A stretch of DNA of 64,000 bases from Deltaproteobacteria bacterium (GTDB taxonomy: Bacteria; Desulfobacterota; BSN033; WVXP01). The stretch's first letter is position 1. Every line of letters begins with the position of its first letter. Below are positions 56,940 through 64,000 of the stretch, one piece after another. Under the pieces are notes generated by a model. That model did not search any database, was not told the DNA's origin, and saw only the letters and a program-made list of their open reading frames with translations. Location of the stretch: the NCBI GenBank assembly GCA_019308905.1, contig JAFDHF010000001.1, positions 124,001 through 188,000 of the forward strand, read 5' to 3'. Made by a program: the position numbers and the translations under genes.

Positions 56940-59667
56940 CAGCGGCTCCCCTCCTCACCCTTTCCGGAGCCTTGGAGGGACGACCCGACTCCTGACTCGC
57001 CTTTGAACGGCCTCTTGTCCCTTCCAGCGGCAAACCGTAACTCCTGCGAACAAAAGCCACCTCGTCCTCTCTCGATTCGATCTTCTTGTCTAGCCTCGCC
57101 ATAAGCAGAGCGTTTATGATCTCCCTGAAAAGAGGACCCGGTTCAAAACCCATGGAGATCAGGTCTCTGCCCCGCAGGGCGGTCCTGACATTCTTGAGGG
57201 ATGTGAAATAGAGGGAGATGAGCCTCTTTATCTCCTCGTCCTCTGTCTTGGCCATCATAAAGAGCCTGGCCTCCGTGGGCAGTGGATCCATGATGTCATA
57301 GATCTCGCTCGCCCTGAGCCGCCTCCCGCCGCTCGTCTTCCTGCGGAGGGCCGTCAGGGCCTGCTGGGCGCCCCTCCTGGCCTCGGTGATCCTTATGCGG
57401 TTTTTCCCCTGCAGGGCGAGCCGTTCAAAAAGGGCGTTCAGCTTTCTCTCTGAGAGGCCGTCGACAAGACCCAGAAAATAGACGAGCCACCGGTCGTACC
57501 GCTCTCCCAGATAGAGAAGCCTATACCAGGATAGAATGGCTCTGATCCTTTCGAACAGGACTGCTCGATCCCGGGTGAAAACGAGATCTGAGTTGATGAT
57601 GCGGAGCAGCCCGAAATCCTCGGATCTCTGGAGAATCGACGCGGGATCCTCCTCCTTGAGAATCAGCAACAATTCCGAGAAGATACGCCCACCGGACAGT
57701 TTCTCTAGAAAACCCATCTTGAGGGCGTTACGAATCAGGTTCTGCGTCTGCTTGCCGAGTTGGAAGCCGAGGCGCTGTTCAAACCGGATAGCCCGAAAAA
57801 TACGGGTGGGATCCTCGATAAAACTCAGGCTGTGGAGTACCCGGATCGTCCTCTCCCTGATGTCCTGAAGAGCACCGAAGAAATCCATCAGGGTCCCGAA
57901 CTGGGCCTCATTGAGCCTGACGGCCAGGGTGTTGATGGTAAAATCCCGCCGGTAAAGGTCCCTCTTGATAGAGGTCAATTCGATGGTCGGAGTCGCCCCC
58001 GGGAAATCGTAGTATTCCAATCGTGCCGTGGCCACGTCCACCTTGATGCCGTCGGGGAAAACCAGAACTGCCGTGCCGAATCTCTTGTGGACCCTCAACC
58101 GGCAGGAAAACCGCCGGGCCACCTCTCGGGCAAAACCTATCCCGTCCTTTTCAACCACGATGTCGACATCCAGGTTGTTGACACCCATGACCAAATCCCG
58201 GACAAAGCCCCCCACAGCATAGACAGAATATCCCATCTCATCGGCCACCCTGCCCAGCTCTCTCAGGATCGACTGGATCCTCCGTGGGAGGCGCTCCTCA
58301 ATGAGCCTGGTTATCATCTTCCTCCTGTCCTGGAGCCTTCTCGACTCCACGGGCGATGGAACATCCCCAGCCTTGGTGAACTCCTCCTGGAAAGACCTGA
58401 GAATATCGGTCCTGGTGACCGCCCCCACCAGTTCTTCTCCCCTCAGCACAGGCACAAACCGCTGACCCTTCCTTATTATGAGTTCCTGGAGTTGGGCAAC
58501 CCGGGTCTCCGGGGTCACGGTGGCGAATTCCGAGGCCATGAACTCCCGAACGGGCCGGTCTTTCAAGCCATGAAATGATGCCTTTTCGACCACCTGACGG
58601 GAGATGAGTCCCACCACCCTTCCCCGCTCCAATACAGGAAGGACATTTATGTCGTACCGGGTGAGCAACTCAGCCGCAGCACCAAGACTCCTGTCGGCCT
58701 CTATGGTTTTTACAGGAAAAGTCATAAGGTCCCTGGAGCACCTCTCGGGTTGAATCGTCTCCTGGAGTAGCTCGATGAGTCTCTCCCTCGCCTCGTACAG
58801 GGTCATGCCCTTTATGGTTGCGGAAGCAGCAGTAGGATGCCCGCCGCCGCCGAATCCGGCGGCGATCAATCCCACATTGACCTCTTCGATCCGACTCCTG
58901 CCGATCAAATAGACACGATCAGCCATCCTTACAAGACCGAAGATGACATCGAGGTTTTCCATGTCTTTAAGCTTGTGGACCAGGACCGCGATGTCGCCGA
59001 TATACCGGTCGACGGAAGCCATGGCGATCACCAGGCTCACTCCGTTGACGGTGTACCTGGTGGCCGATCGAATGAGATCATTCAGCAGAAAGACCTGCTC
59101 CGCCGTCAGCTCGCGACTGATCATGTCCGAGATGATGTTCAGGCTTGCCCCCCTGGACCGGAGGTATCCAGCCGCGTGGAAGTCCTCAGGAGTCGTGGAG
59201 GAGAAGGTGAGGCCTCCAGTGTCCTCATAAAGGCCCAGCATCATGACCGTGGCCTCATCCGAGGCGACCTCGACACCTCTCTCCCTCAAAACCGAAAGCA
59301 TGACCGTCACGGTCGCACCCACCTCCCGAATCACCTCCAGGGACCCTCGAACATCGTCCGGGGAGGGCGGATGGTGGTCGAAGATGTGGACGTCGAGGCC
59401 CGGACGGCCGATGATCTCCTTGAACTTCCCGATACGACTCAACTGCCTTGTGTCTACCAGGATGAGGCGCCTGATCCTGTCCATATCGATATCTCTGATC
59501 CGCTGTGTCTCAAAGGCGTACCAGGCCGAATCGACAAAAAAATCCCTCAGGCTCCTCTCCTGGGATCCCGGAAAGACCGGAATCGCCTCGGGATAGAGTT
59601 TCTTGGCCGCAAGCATCGAGCCAAGGGCATCAAAATCCGCATTGGTGTGGGTGGCGATGATCTCCAT
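56932..59667 (-). CDS. CCA tRNA nucleotidyltransferase fused to DHH and two CBS domains
   Basis: The 911-residue protein has three parts. An N-terminal DHH phosphoesterase (IATHTNADFDALGSMLAA, LVDTRQLSRIG, FDHHPPSPDD) has a DHHA1 part ending GFGGGGHPTAASATI. Two CBS domains follow (about 320-440). The C-terminal class II nucleotidyltransferase has VYAVGGFVRDLVMGVNNLDVDIVVE (the G-x-x-x-R-D and D-x-D motifs), KRDLYRRDFTINTLA and EDPTRIFRAIRFEQRLGF. It adds or repairs CCA, and possibly poly(A). The fusion is known in Deltaproteobacteria. CBS domains suggest adenylate sensing. The start at 59667 has a weak ribosome-binding site. Confidence 0.93.
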   Translation of the reverse strand: MEIIATHTNADFDALGSMLAAKKLYPEAIPVFPGSQERSLRDFFVDSAWYAFETQRIRDIDMDRIRRLILVDTRQLSRIGKFKEIIGRPGLDVHIFDHHPPSPDDVRGSLEVIREVGATVTVMLSVLRERGVEVASDEATVMMLGLYEDTGGLTFSSTTPEDFHAAGYLRSRGASLNIISDMISRELTAEQVFLLNDLIRSATRYTVNGVSLVIAMASVDRYIGDIAVLVHKLKDMENLDVIFGLVRMADRVYLIGRSRIEEVNVGLIAAGFGGGGHPTAASATIKGMTLYEARERLIELLQETIQPERCSRDLMTFPVKTIEADRSLGAAAELLTRYDINVLPVLERGRVVGLISRQVVEKASFHGLKDRPVREFMASEFATVTPETRVAQLQELIIRKGQRFVPVLRGEELVGAVTRTDILRSFQEEFTKAGDVPSPVESRRLQDRRKMITRLIEERLPRRIQSILRELGRVADEMGYSVYAVGGFVRDLVMGVNNLDVDIVVEKDGIGFAREVARRFSCRLRVHKRFGTAVLVFPDGIKVDVATARLEYYDFPGATPTIELTSIKRDLYRRDFTINTLAVRLNEAQFGTLMDFFGALQDIRERTIRVLHSLSFIEDPTRIFRAIRFEQRLGFQLGKQTQNLIRNALKMGFLEKLSGGRIFSELLLILKEEDPASILQRSEDFGLLRIINSDLVFTRDRAVLFERIRAILSWYRLLYLGERYDRWLVYFLGLVDGLSERKLNALFERLALQGKNRIRITEARRGAQQALTALRRKTSGGRRLRASEIYDIMDPLPTEARLFMMAKTEDEEIKRLISLYFTSLKNVRTALRGRDLISMGFEPGPLFREIINALLMARLDKKIESREDEVAFVRRSYGLPLEGTRGRSKASQESGRPSKAPERVRRGAADG

Positions 59668-59807
59668 ACATGGTCGCCCGGAGGCGATGAGGGTAGAGGC
59701 CGAATGTTTTTCCCCCGGCTCTCTCCCCTTGCCTCTCCTAAAGCTGCTTTGGTTCACGGTCGGGCCTGGACCCTCCCCATATCAAACCCACTTGGAGGGA
59801 GCAACTG

Positions 59808-60731
59808 CTACGGCCGGGGATGGTGCTTCTCATGGAGCCTTTTCAGCCTCTCCCGGGAGACATGGGTGTAGATCTGGGTGGTGGAGATATCCACATGCCC
59901 CAGCAGAGTCTGGACCGTTCTCAGATCCGCCCCCCTGTCCAGGAGATGGCTGGCGAAGCAGTGACGAAGCGTATGGGGGGTCAGCTTCCCCTTGATCCCC
60001 GCCTTCAAGCCGTATTTCTTGATGATCTTCCACAGGGCCTGCCTTGTCATCTCTCGTCCCCTGGAGCCCACAAATACGTAAGGGGTGGCTCGACCCTTCA
60101 GAATCCGGCCGCGTCCCTGATTGAGATAGGCCCGCAGGGAGGTCTCGGCCTCCTGCCCAAAGGGAACCACCCTCTCTCTCCCCCCCTTGCCCAAGACCCT
60201 TACGCACCCCACTTCCAGGTTGATCTGATCCAGGCGGAGGGCGGCCACCTCGGAGATCCGCAGGCCCGTGGCATAGAGCAGCTCAAGCACGGCCTTGTCA
60301 CGCTGCCCCAGGGGAGTCCTCCTGTCCGGCCCGCCCAACAGGCGCTCCACCTCTTGCTCGGAGAGAACCTGGGGGAGCCTCTTTGCGACTCTGGGGGATT
60401 CTACGGACTCTAGGGGGTTTTCCTTCAGGATTCTCTCGGCGACGAGGAACCGGTACAGCTGTCTCAGGGTGACCTGAAGACGGGCCACGCTCCTTTCAGA
60501 GAGACCGCTCGTCCTGAGGGCCACGATAAAGGAGAGCACGTCGATGTCGCGCACCCTTTCGAGGTCGTCTGGTCCGGCTTTATCGAGAAAATCGAGAAAC
60601 CGACGTATGTCTCTGCTGTATGACTCCAGAGTATTTCGAGAAAGACCTCTCTCTACGGTCAGATAATCAAAGAATCGATCGATCCAGAAGTCGTTTCTCC
60701 TTGCCAAGCTCAAATGGAACCCCCGGATCAC
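59808..60731 (-). CDS. xerD: Site-specific tyrosine recombinase XerD
   Basis: XerD with XerC resolves chromosome dimers at dif. The 307-residue protein has the SAM-like N-terminal domain (FFDYLTVERGLSRNTLESY) and the catalytic set: Arg in ATGLRISEVAAL, Lys in LGKGGRERVVPF, HxxR in TPHTLRHCFASHLL, His in TLLGHVDISTTQIYTHV, and the nucleophile Tyr in the last of these. It begins with GTG at 60731, though a TTG at 60707 is possible. Position and length point to XerD, but XerC is not excluded. Confidence 0.92.
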   Translation of the reverse strand: MIRGFHLSLARRNDFWIDRFFDYLTVERGLSRNTLESYSRDIRRFLDFLDKAGPDDLERVRDIDVLSFIVALRTSGLSERSVARLQVTLRQLYRFLVAERILKENPLESVESPRVAKRLPQVLSEQEVERLLGGPDRRTPLGQRDKAVLELLYATGLRISEVAALRLDQINLEVGCVRVLGKGGRERVVPFGQEAETSLRAYLNQGRGRILKGRATPYVFVGSRGREMTRQALWKIIKKYGLKAGIKGKLTPHTLRHCFASHLLDRGADLRTVQTLLGHVDISTTQIYTHVSRERLKRLHEKHHPRP

Positions 60732-60840
60732 TCCGGTACTCGGCTCTCACAGCCTGCCTCGAAACCGGCCTGCCCGTCCTCGGATGGAGCCCTGTGACGC
60801 ACTCTCTCGGAGTCGGCCCCACCCGGCGGCAGAGGAACGT

Positions 60841-61293
60841 TCAGAAAGAGCCCGTATGGCCGAAGCCTCCCTGGTCACGGTCTGTCCCGGGAAGATCGGG
60901 GACCTCTTCCAGTTCCGCCCGGACAACAGGACTTATCACCAGCTGAGCGATCCGCGTTCCGCTCTTCACAACGAAGGGCTCGGCTCCCAGATTGATGAGG
61001 ATGATCTTTATCTCCCCCCGATAATCGGAATCGATGGTCCCCGGCGAGTTGACGATCCCGATCCCCTTGCTCATTGCCAGGCCGCTTCTCGGTCTGATCT
61101 GGCCCTCGTACCCCTCGGGTATGGCTACTGCTATGCCTGTAGGGACCAGGCAACGGTCTCCAGGGTTGAGGGTCACCTCTGCAGGGAGGTGGGCAAAGAG
61201 ATCCATCCCCGAAGCATGGTCGCTCATGTAGCGGGGGAGCTGCACATCATCCCCTACCCCCAGTCTCCTCACTTTGATCTTTATTCGACCCAT
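60841..61293 (-). CDS. dut: Deoxyuridine 5'-triphosphate nucleotidohydrolase
   Basis: dUTPase hydrolyses dUTP to dUMP and pyrophosphate. The 150-residue protein has all five motifs: [35 protein letters not shown] (catalytic Asp), [12 protein letters not shown] and the C-terminal [13 protein letters not shown]. The start at 61293 gives the normal length. A longer frame from 61350 overlaps the M16 protease gene. Confidence 0.96.
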   Translation of the reverse strand: MGRIKIKVRRLGVGDDVQLPRYMSDHASGMDLFAHLPAEVTLNPGDRCLVPTGIAVAIPEGYEGQIRPRSGLAMSKGIGIVNSPGTIDSDYRGEIKIILINLGAEPFVVKSGTRIAQLVISPVVRAELEEVPDLPGTDRDQGGFGHTGSF

Positions 61294-61321
61294 GGGAATC
61301 GATCGATAGAGCCCTCTTCTC

Positions 61322-62599
61322 TCACAGCCCCCCTCCTGGCCAGCACCCATCCAGATCCCGCTTCAACTCACCCCTGGTAATGGGCCCCAGAAGGGTAAGG
61401 CAGAGATGCTCGGGGAGAAAGAGGTCGGCGGCGAGCTCGGTGATCTCGTCGACAGTCACGCCGTCGATCCGGTCGATCACCTCCTCTACGGGGAGGAATC
61501 TACCGAAGTAGATTTCGTTCTTGGCCAGCCGGGTCATTCGGTTGTCGGAATTCTCGAGGGAGAGGAGAAGATTGCCCTTCAGCTGTTGCCTGGAGGTGAC
61601 GAGCTCGTCCTGGCTGATGGGTTTCTCTCTCAGGGCCTCGAATTCCTTCAGGATCATCTCCACAACCTGGGCAACCCTCTGTTTCTCTGTTGCGGCATAG
61701 ACGACGAGCAGCCCCGTGTCGGCGTAGCTGGGCAGGTAAGAGTATATCGAGTAGGCGAGCCCCCTTCTCTCGCGCACCTCCTGGAAGAGACGAGAGCTCA
61801 TTCCACCTCCCAGGACAGCATTCAGTACGTAACTGGCAAACCGCCTTGAGCTCACATAGGCAAGCCCCTCGGTCCCGAGGCAGAGATGAACCTGCTCGGT
61901 CTTCTTCCTGCGAACCGAAGCCTTCGTGGAGTAGCCCGTGGGTCTCCCCCTTCTCATCGTCTTGGAACCCCGGGGTGCTCCGGCAAAAGCCCTTTCCACC
62001 ATGTCGACTACCGCCCCGTGTTCCACGTTCCCCGCCACCGCAATGATCATCCGATCCGACCTGTAGTAGTCGTCAAAATGCCGCAGGATCTGTTCCCTCG
62101 AGAGGGAGCGAATCCTCTCGCTTCTACCGATGACAGGCTGCCCCATGGGGTGATCACCCCAGAAGGCCCGGCTGAAAAGGTCGTGGACGTAGTCATCCGG
62201 GGTGTCTTCCACCATCTTCACCTCTTGAAGAACCACTGCCCGCTCCCGCTCGATCTCCTGGGAATCGAACTTGGAATTGAGAAGCATGTCAGACAGGAGA
62301 TCGACTGCGAGATCGAGATTCCGATCCAAGACCTTTGCATAGAAACAGGTGCATTCCCGCCCTGTGAAGCCGTTCAGACTCCCTCCCACCGAATCGATGG
62401 TCCTGGCGATGTCCTGGGCCGTCCTCCTTTCGGTCCCCTTGAAAAGAAGATGCTCCAGGAAATGAGAGACTCCGTTCTCAGAGTCCTCCTCATCCCGGGA
62501 ACCCGTGAGTACCCATACCCCGATGCAGGCCGACCCATAGTAGGGGACCGTTTCGGTCAGAACCCGGATGCCGTTGTCCAGGATCGTCTTCTGTTCCAT
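61322..62599 (-). CDS. M16-family zinc peptidase (PqqL/MPP-like)
   Basis: The 425-residue protein has the inverted zinc motif HFLEH with the downstream Glu in [13 protein letters not shown]. It has the two-lobed architecture of processing peptidases (second lobe from about 215). The N-terminus [17 protein letters not shown] is typical of the bacterial pnp-adjacent member. It lacks a signal peptide, so it probably acts in the cytosol. It lies 5 bp after pnp and 28 bp before dut, a common pnp-pepR-dut arrangement. Confidence 0.94.
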   Translation of the reverse strand: MEQKTILDNGIRVLTETVPYYGSACIGVWVLTGSRDEEDSENGVSHFLEHLLFKGTERRTAQDIARTIDSVGGSLNGFTGRECTCFYAKVLDRNLDLAVDLLSDMLLNSKFDSQEIERERAVVLQEVKMVEDTPDDYVHDLFSRAFWGDHPMGQPVIGRSERIRSLSREQILRHFDDYYRSDRMIIAVAGNVEHGAVVDMVERAFAGAPRGSKTMRRGRPTGYSTKASVRRKKTEQVHLCLGTEGLAYVSSRRFASYVLNAVLGGGMSSRLFQEVRERRGLAYSIYSYLPSYADTGLLVVYAATEKQRVAQVVEMILKEFEALREKPISQDELVTSRQQLKGNLLLSLENSDNRMTRLAKNEIYFGRFLPVEEVIDRIDGVTVDEITELAADLFLPEHLCLTLLGPITRGELKRDLDGCWPGGGL

Positions 62600-62604
62600 C
62601 TGCT

Positions 62605-64000
62605 CTACGCCTTTGTCTGAGCCCCCTGGTTTGAGGCAGGACGCGGCTCTCGCAAGGCCGCCTTCCTGCTCAGACGGATTCGCCCGTTGTGTTCGACTTC
62701 CAGGACCTTGACCAGTACCTCGTCGCCCTCTTTCAGTACGTCGGATACAGCCCGGATCCTCTCGTTTGCGATCTGGGAGATATGAACCAAGCCGTCGACC
62801 CCGGGGAAGATCTCTACGATGGCTCCGAAATCCAGAACCCTCTTGACCTTGCCCAGGTACAAAGCCCCCACTTCTACCTCTTGGGTGAGCTTCTTTACCA
62901 TGGCAATGGCCTCTTCCACGGCTTCCTTGTCCGGGGAAGCGATGGTGACCATTCCCGAGTCCTCCACATCGATCTTTACCCCGGTCTCCTCGATGATGGC
63001 ACGGATGTTCTTACCACCAGGACCGATCACGTCTCGGATCTTTTCGGGCTTGATATGAATCGTCGTGATCCGAGGCGCATAGACGGAGATCTCCGCCCTC
63101 GGTTCCGCAATGGTTTCATTCATCTTCTCCAGGATGTAAAGCCTGCCCTCACGGGCCTGGCCCAGGGCCCTTTCCAGGATCTCCCGCGAGATACCGGGAA
63201 CCTTGATATCCATCTGGAGTGCCGTTACTCCCCTTTCGGTTCCAGCCACCTTGAAGTCCATGTCACCCAGATGGTCCTCGTCTCCCAGGATATCGGAGAG
63301 AATCTCGACCCGATCACCCTCTTTGACCAGGCCCATGGCAATTCCAGCCACGGCTGCCTTGATGGGTACACCCGCGTCCATGAGCGAAAGGCTCCCCCCA
63401 CAGACAGTGGCCATCGAGGACGATCCGTTCGACTCGAGCACCTCCGAAACCATCCTTATGGTATAGGGAAACTCCTCGTCCGAAGGAAGGACCGGGAGGA
63501 TGGCCCTCTCGGCAAGAGCACCGTGACCGATCTCTCTTCGACTCGGGGCCCTCAGCATTGCCGTCTCTCCCACACAGAAGGGTGGGAAGTTGTAGTGGAG
63601 CATGAAGGTCTTGTAACTCTCCCCGGTTATCGATTCGATCTTCTGCTCGTCGGCGGCCGTACCAAAGGTGGTGACTGCAAGGACCTGGGTCTCTCCACGA
63701 GTGAAGAGGCCTGAGCCGTGCGTCCGGGGAAGGATACCTACCTCGCAGGAGATGGGGCGGATATCCGAGAACCCGCGGCCGTCGATCCGCCGGTTGGTTC
63801 GCAGCATCGCCTCCCTCACCAGCGACCGTTCAACGGTCTTCACCGCGTCGAGAACCCTCTCGCGGGCTTCTTCGTCCTCCCCCGCCAACTCCTCCACTGT
63901 TCTCTCCACCACTTCGTTCAAACGGCTCTGGCGTTCGAGCTTGCCTCTGATCCGGTAAGCCTCCTGGAGAGCACCGGCCGCATAGGACTTCACCTTCTCC
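62605..64000 (-). CDS. pnp: Polyribonucleotide nucleotidyltransferase, C-terminal part (runs off the window)
   Basis: PNPase is a phosphorolytic 3'-5' exoribonuclease of the RNA degradosome. About 465 C-terminal residues are present; the gene enters from beyond 64000. The second RNase PH domain is complete ([22 protein letters not shown], catalytic [19 protein letters not shown]). A KH domain ([19 protein letters not shown]) and an S1 domain ([20 protein letters not shown]) follow. The N-terminal PH domain and start codon are outside. Confidence 0.97.
   Translation of the reverse strand, partial: EKVKSYAAGALQEAYRIRGKLERQSRLNEVVERTVEELAGEDEEARERVLDAVKTVERSLVREAMLRTNRRIDGRGFSDIRPISCEVGILPRTHGSGLFTRGETQVLAVTTFGTAADEQKIESITGESYKTFMLHYNFPPFCVGETAMLRAPSRREIGHGALAERAILPVLPSDEEFPYTIRMVSEVLESNGSSSMATVCGGSLSLMDAGVPIKAAVAGIAMGLVKEGDRVEILSDILGDEDHLGDMDFKVAGTERGVTALQMDIKVPGISREILERALGQAREGRLYILEKMNETIAEPRAEISVYAPRITTIHIKPEKIRDVIGPGGKNIRAIIEETGVKIDVEDSGMVTIASPDKEAVEEAIAMVKKLTQEVEVGALYLGKVKRVLDFGAIVEIFPGVDGLVHISQIANERIRAVSDVLKEGDEVLVKVLEVEHNGRIRLSRKAALREPRPASNQGAQTKA

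Noticed and set aside
1-64000. CRISPR arrays, transposons, prophage, toxin-antitoxin or secretion clusters
   Set aside because: No regularly spaced repeats, transposase or phage genes were seen. The only recombinase is the housekeeping XerD.

Overview
The window is a 64 kb piece of a GC-rich bacterial chromosome made up mostly of housekeeping genes. Several features suggest the former Deltaproteobacteria (Desulfobacterota and relatives): the order thrS-infC-rpmI-rplT-pheS-pheT-ihfA-merR, the cmk-rpsA pair, a CCA-adding enzyme fused to DHH and CBS domains, AMMECR1/MEMO/radical-SAM proteins, ferredoxin-type DUF362 proteins and ComB. This assignment is by gene content only. There is no 16S rRNA gene, and I see no phage, IS element, CRISPR array or plasmid function.

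Layout. Positions 1-4071 (minus) hold fmt(partial)-def-lspA-ileS. A 650-bp gap with repeats and a possible small RNA follows. Positions 4718-8971 (plus) are a tightly overlapped mazG-fxsA-rsmI-membrane spermidine-synthase-like operon. Positions 9080-14135 (minus) carry an EF-G-like GTPase, dtd, two tandem AMMECR1 proteins and the radical SAM enzyme of the AmmeMemoRadiSam group. The MEMO partner lies 11 kb away at 22233-23090. Positions 14454-20414 contain two DUF362 ferredoxin-like proteins around dacF and truA, then an aspartate kinase with a strong promoter. Positions 20453-29432 (minus) hold small metabolic genes, a multi-domain RDD membrane protein, rpsA and cmk.

Positions 29806-37204 (plus) are the accessory part: an ABC importer (binding protein, ATPase, fused permease) followed by a HisC-like aminotransferase, a HutC-type GntR regulator and a transaldolase-like aldolase. 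I read it as an uncharacterised uptake-and-degradation locus, with a candidate regulator operator in front of the enzyme genes. Positions 37384-42953 (minus) are an Mre11-like/Rad50-like pair overlapping surE, with miaB downstream. Positions 42996-51165 (minus) hold tRNA-Pro and the translation operon (thrS, infC, L35, L20, pheST, ihfA, merR), which is preceded by tRNA-Val. infC appears to start at AUC. Positions 51465-64000 carry rsmA-tsaD, a type-4-like uracil-DNA glycosylase, sppA, an unknown secreted protein, scpA, the DHH-CBS-CCA fusion, xerD, dut, an M16 protease and the C-terminal two thirds of pnp.

Genes within operons commonly overlap by 4 bp (ATGA). Several starts are GTG, TTG or, for infC, ATC. 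The start choices given rest on Shine-Dalgarno spacing and family alignment from memory. No database search was possible.
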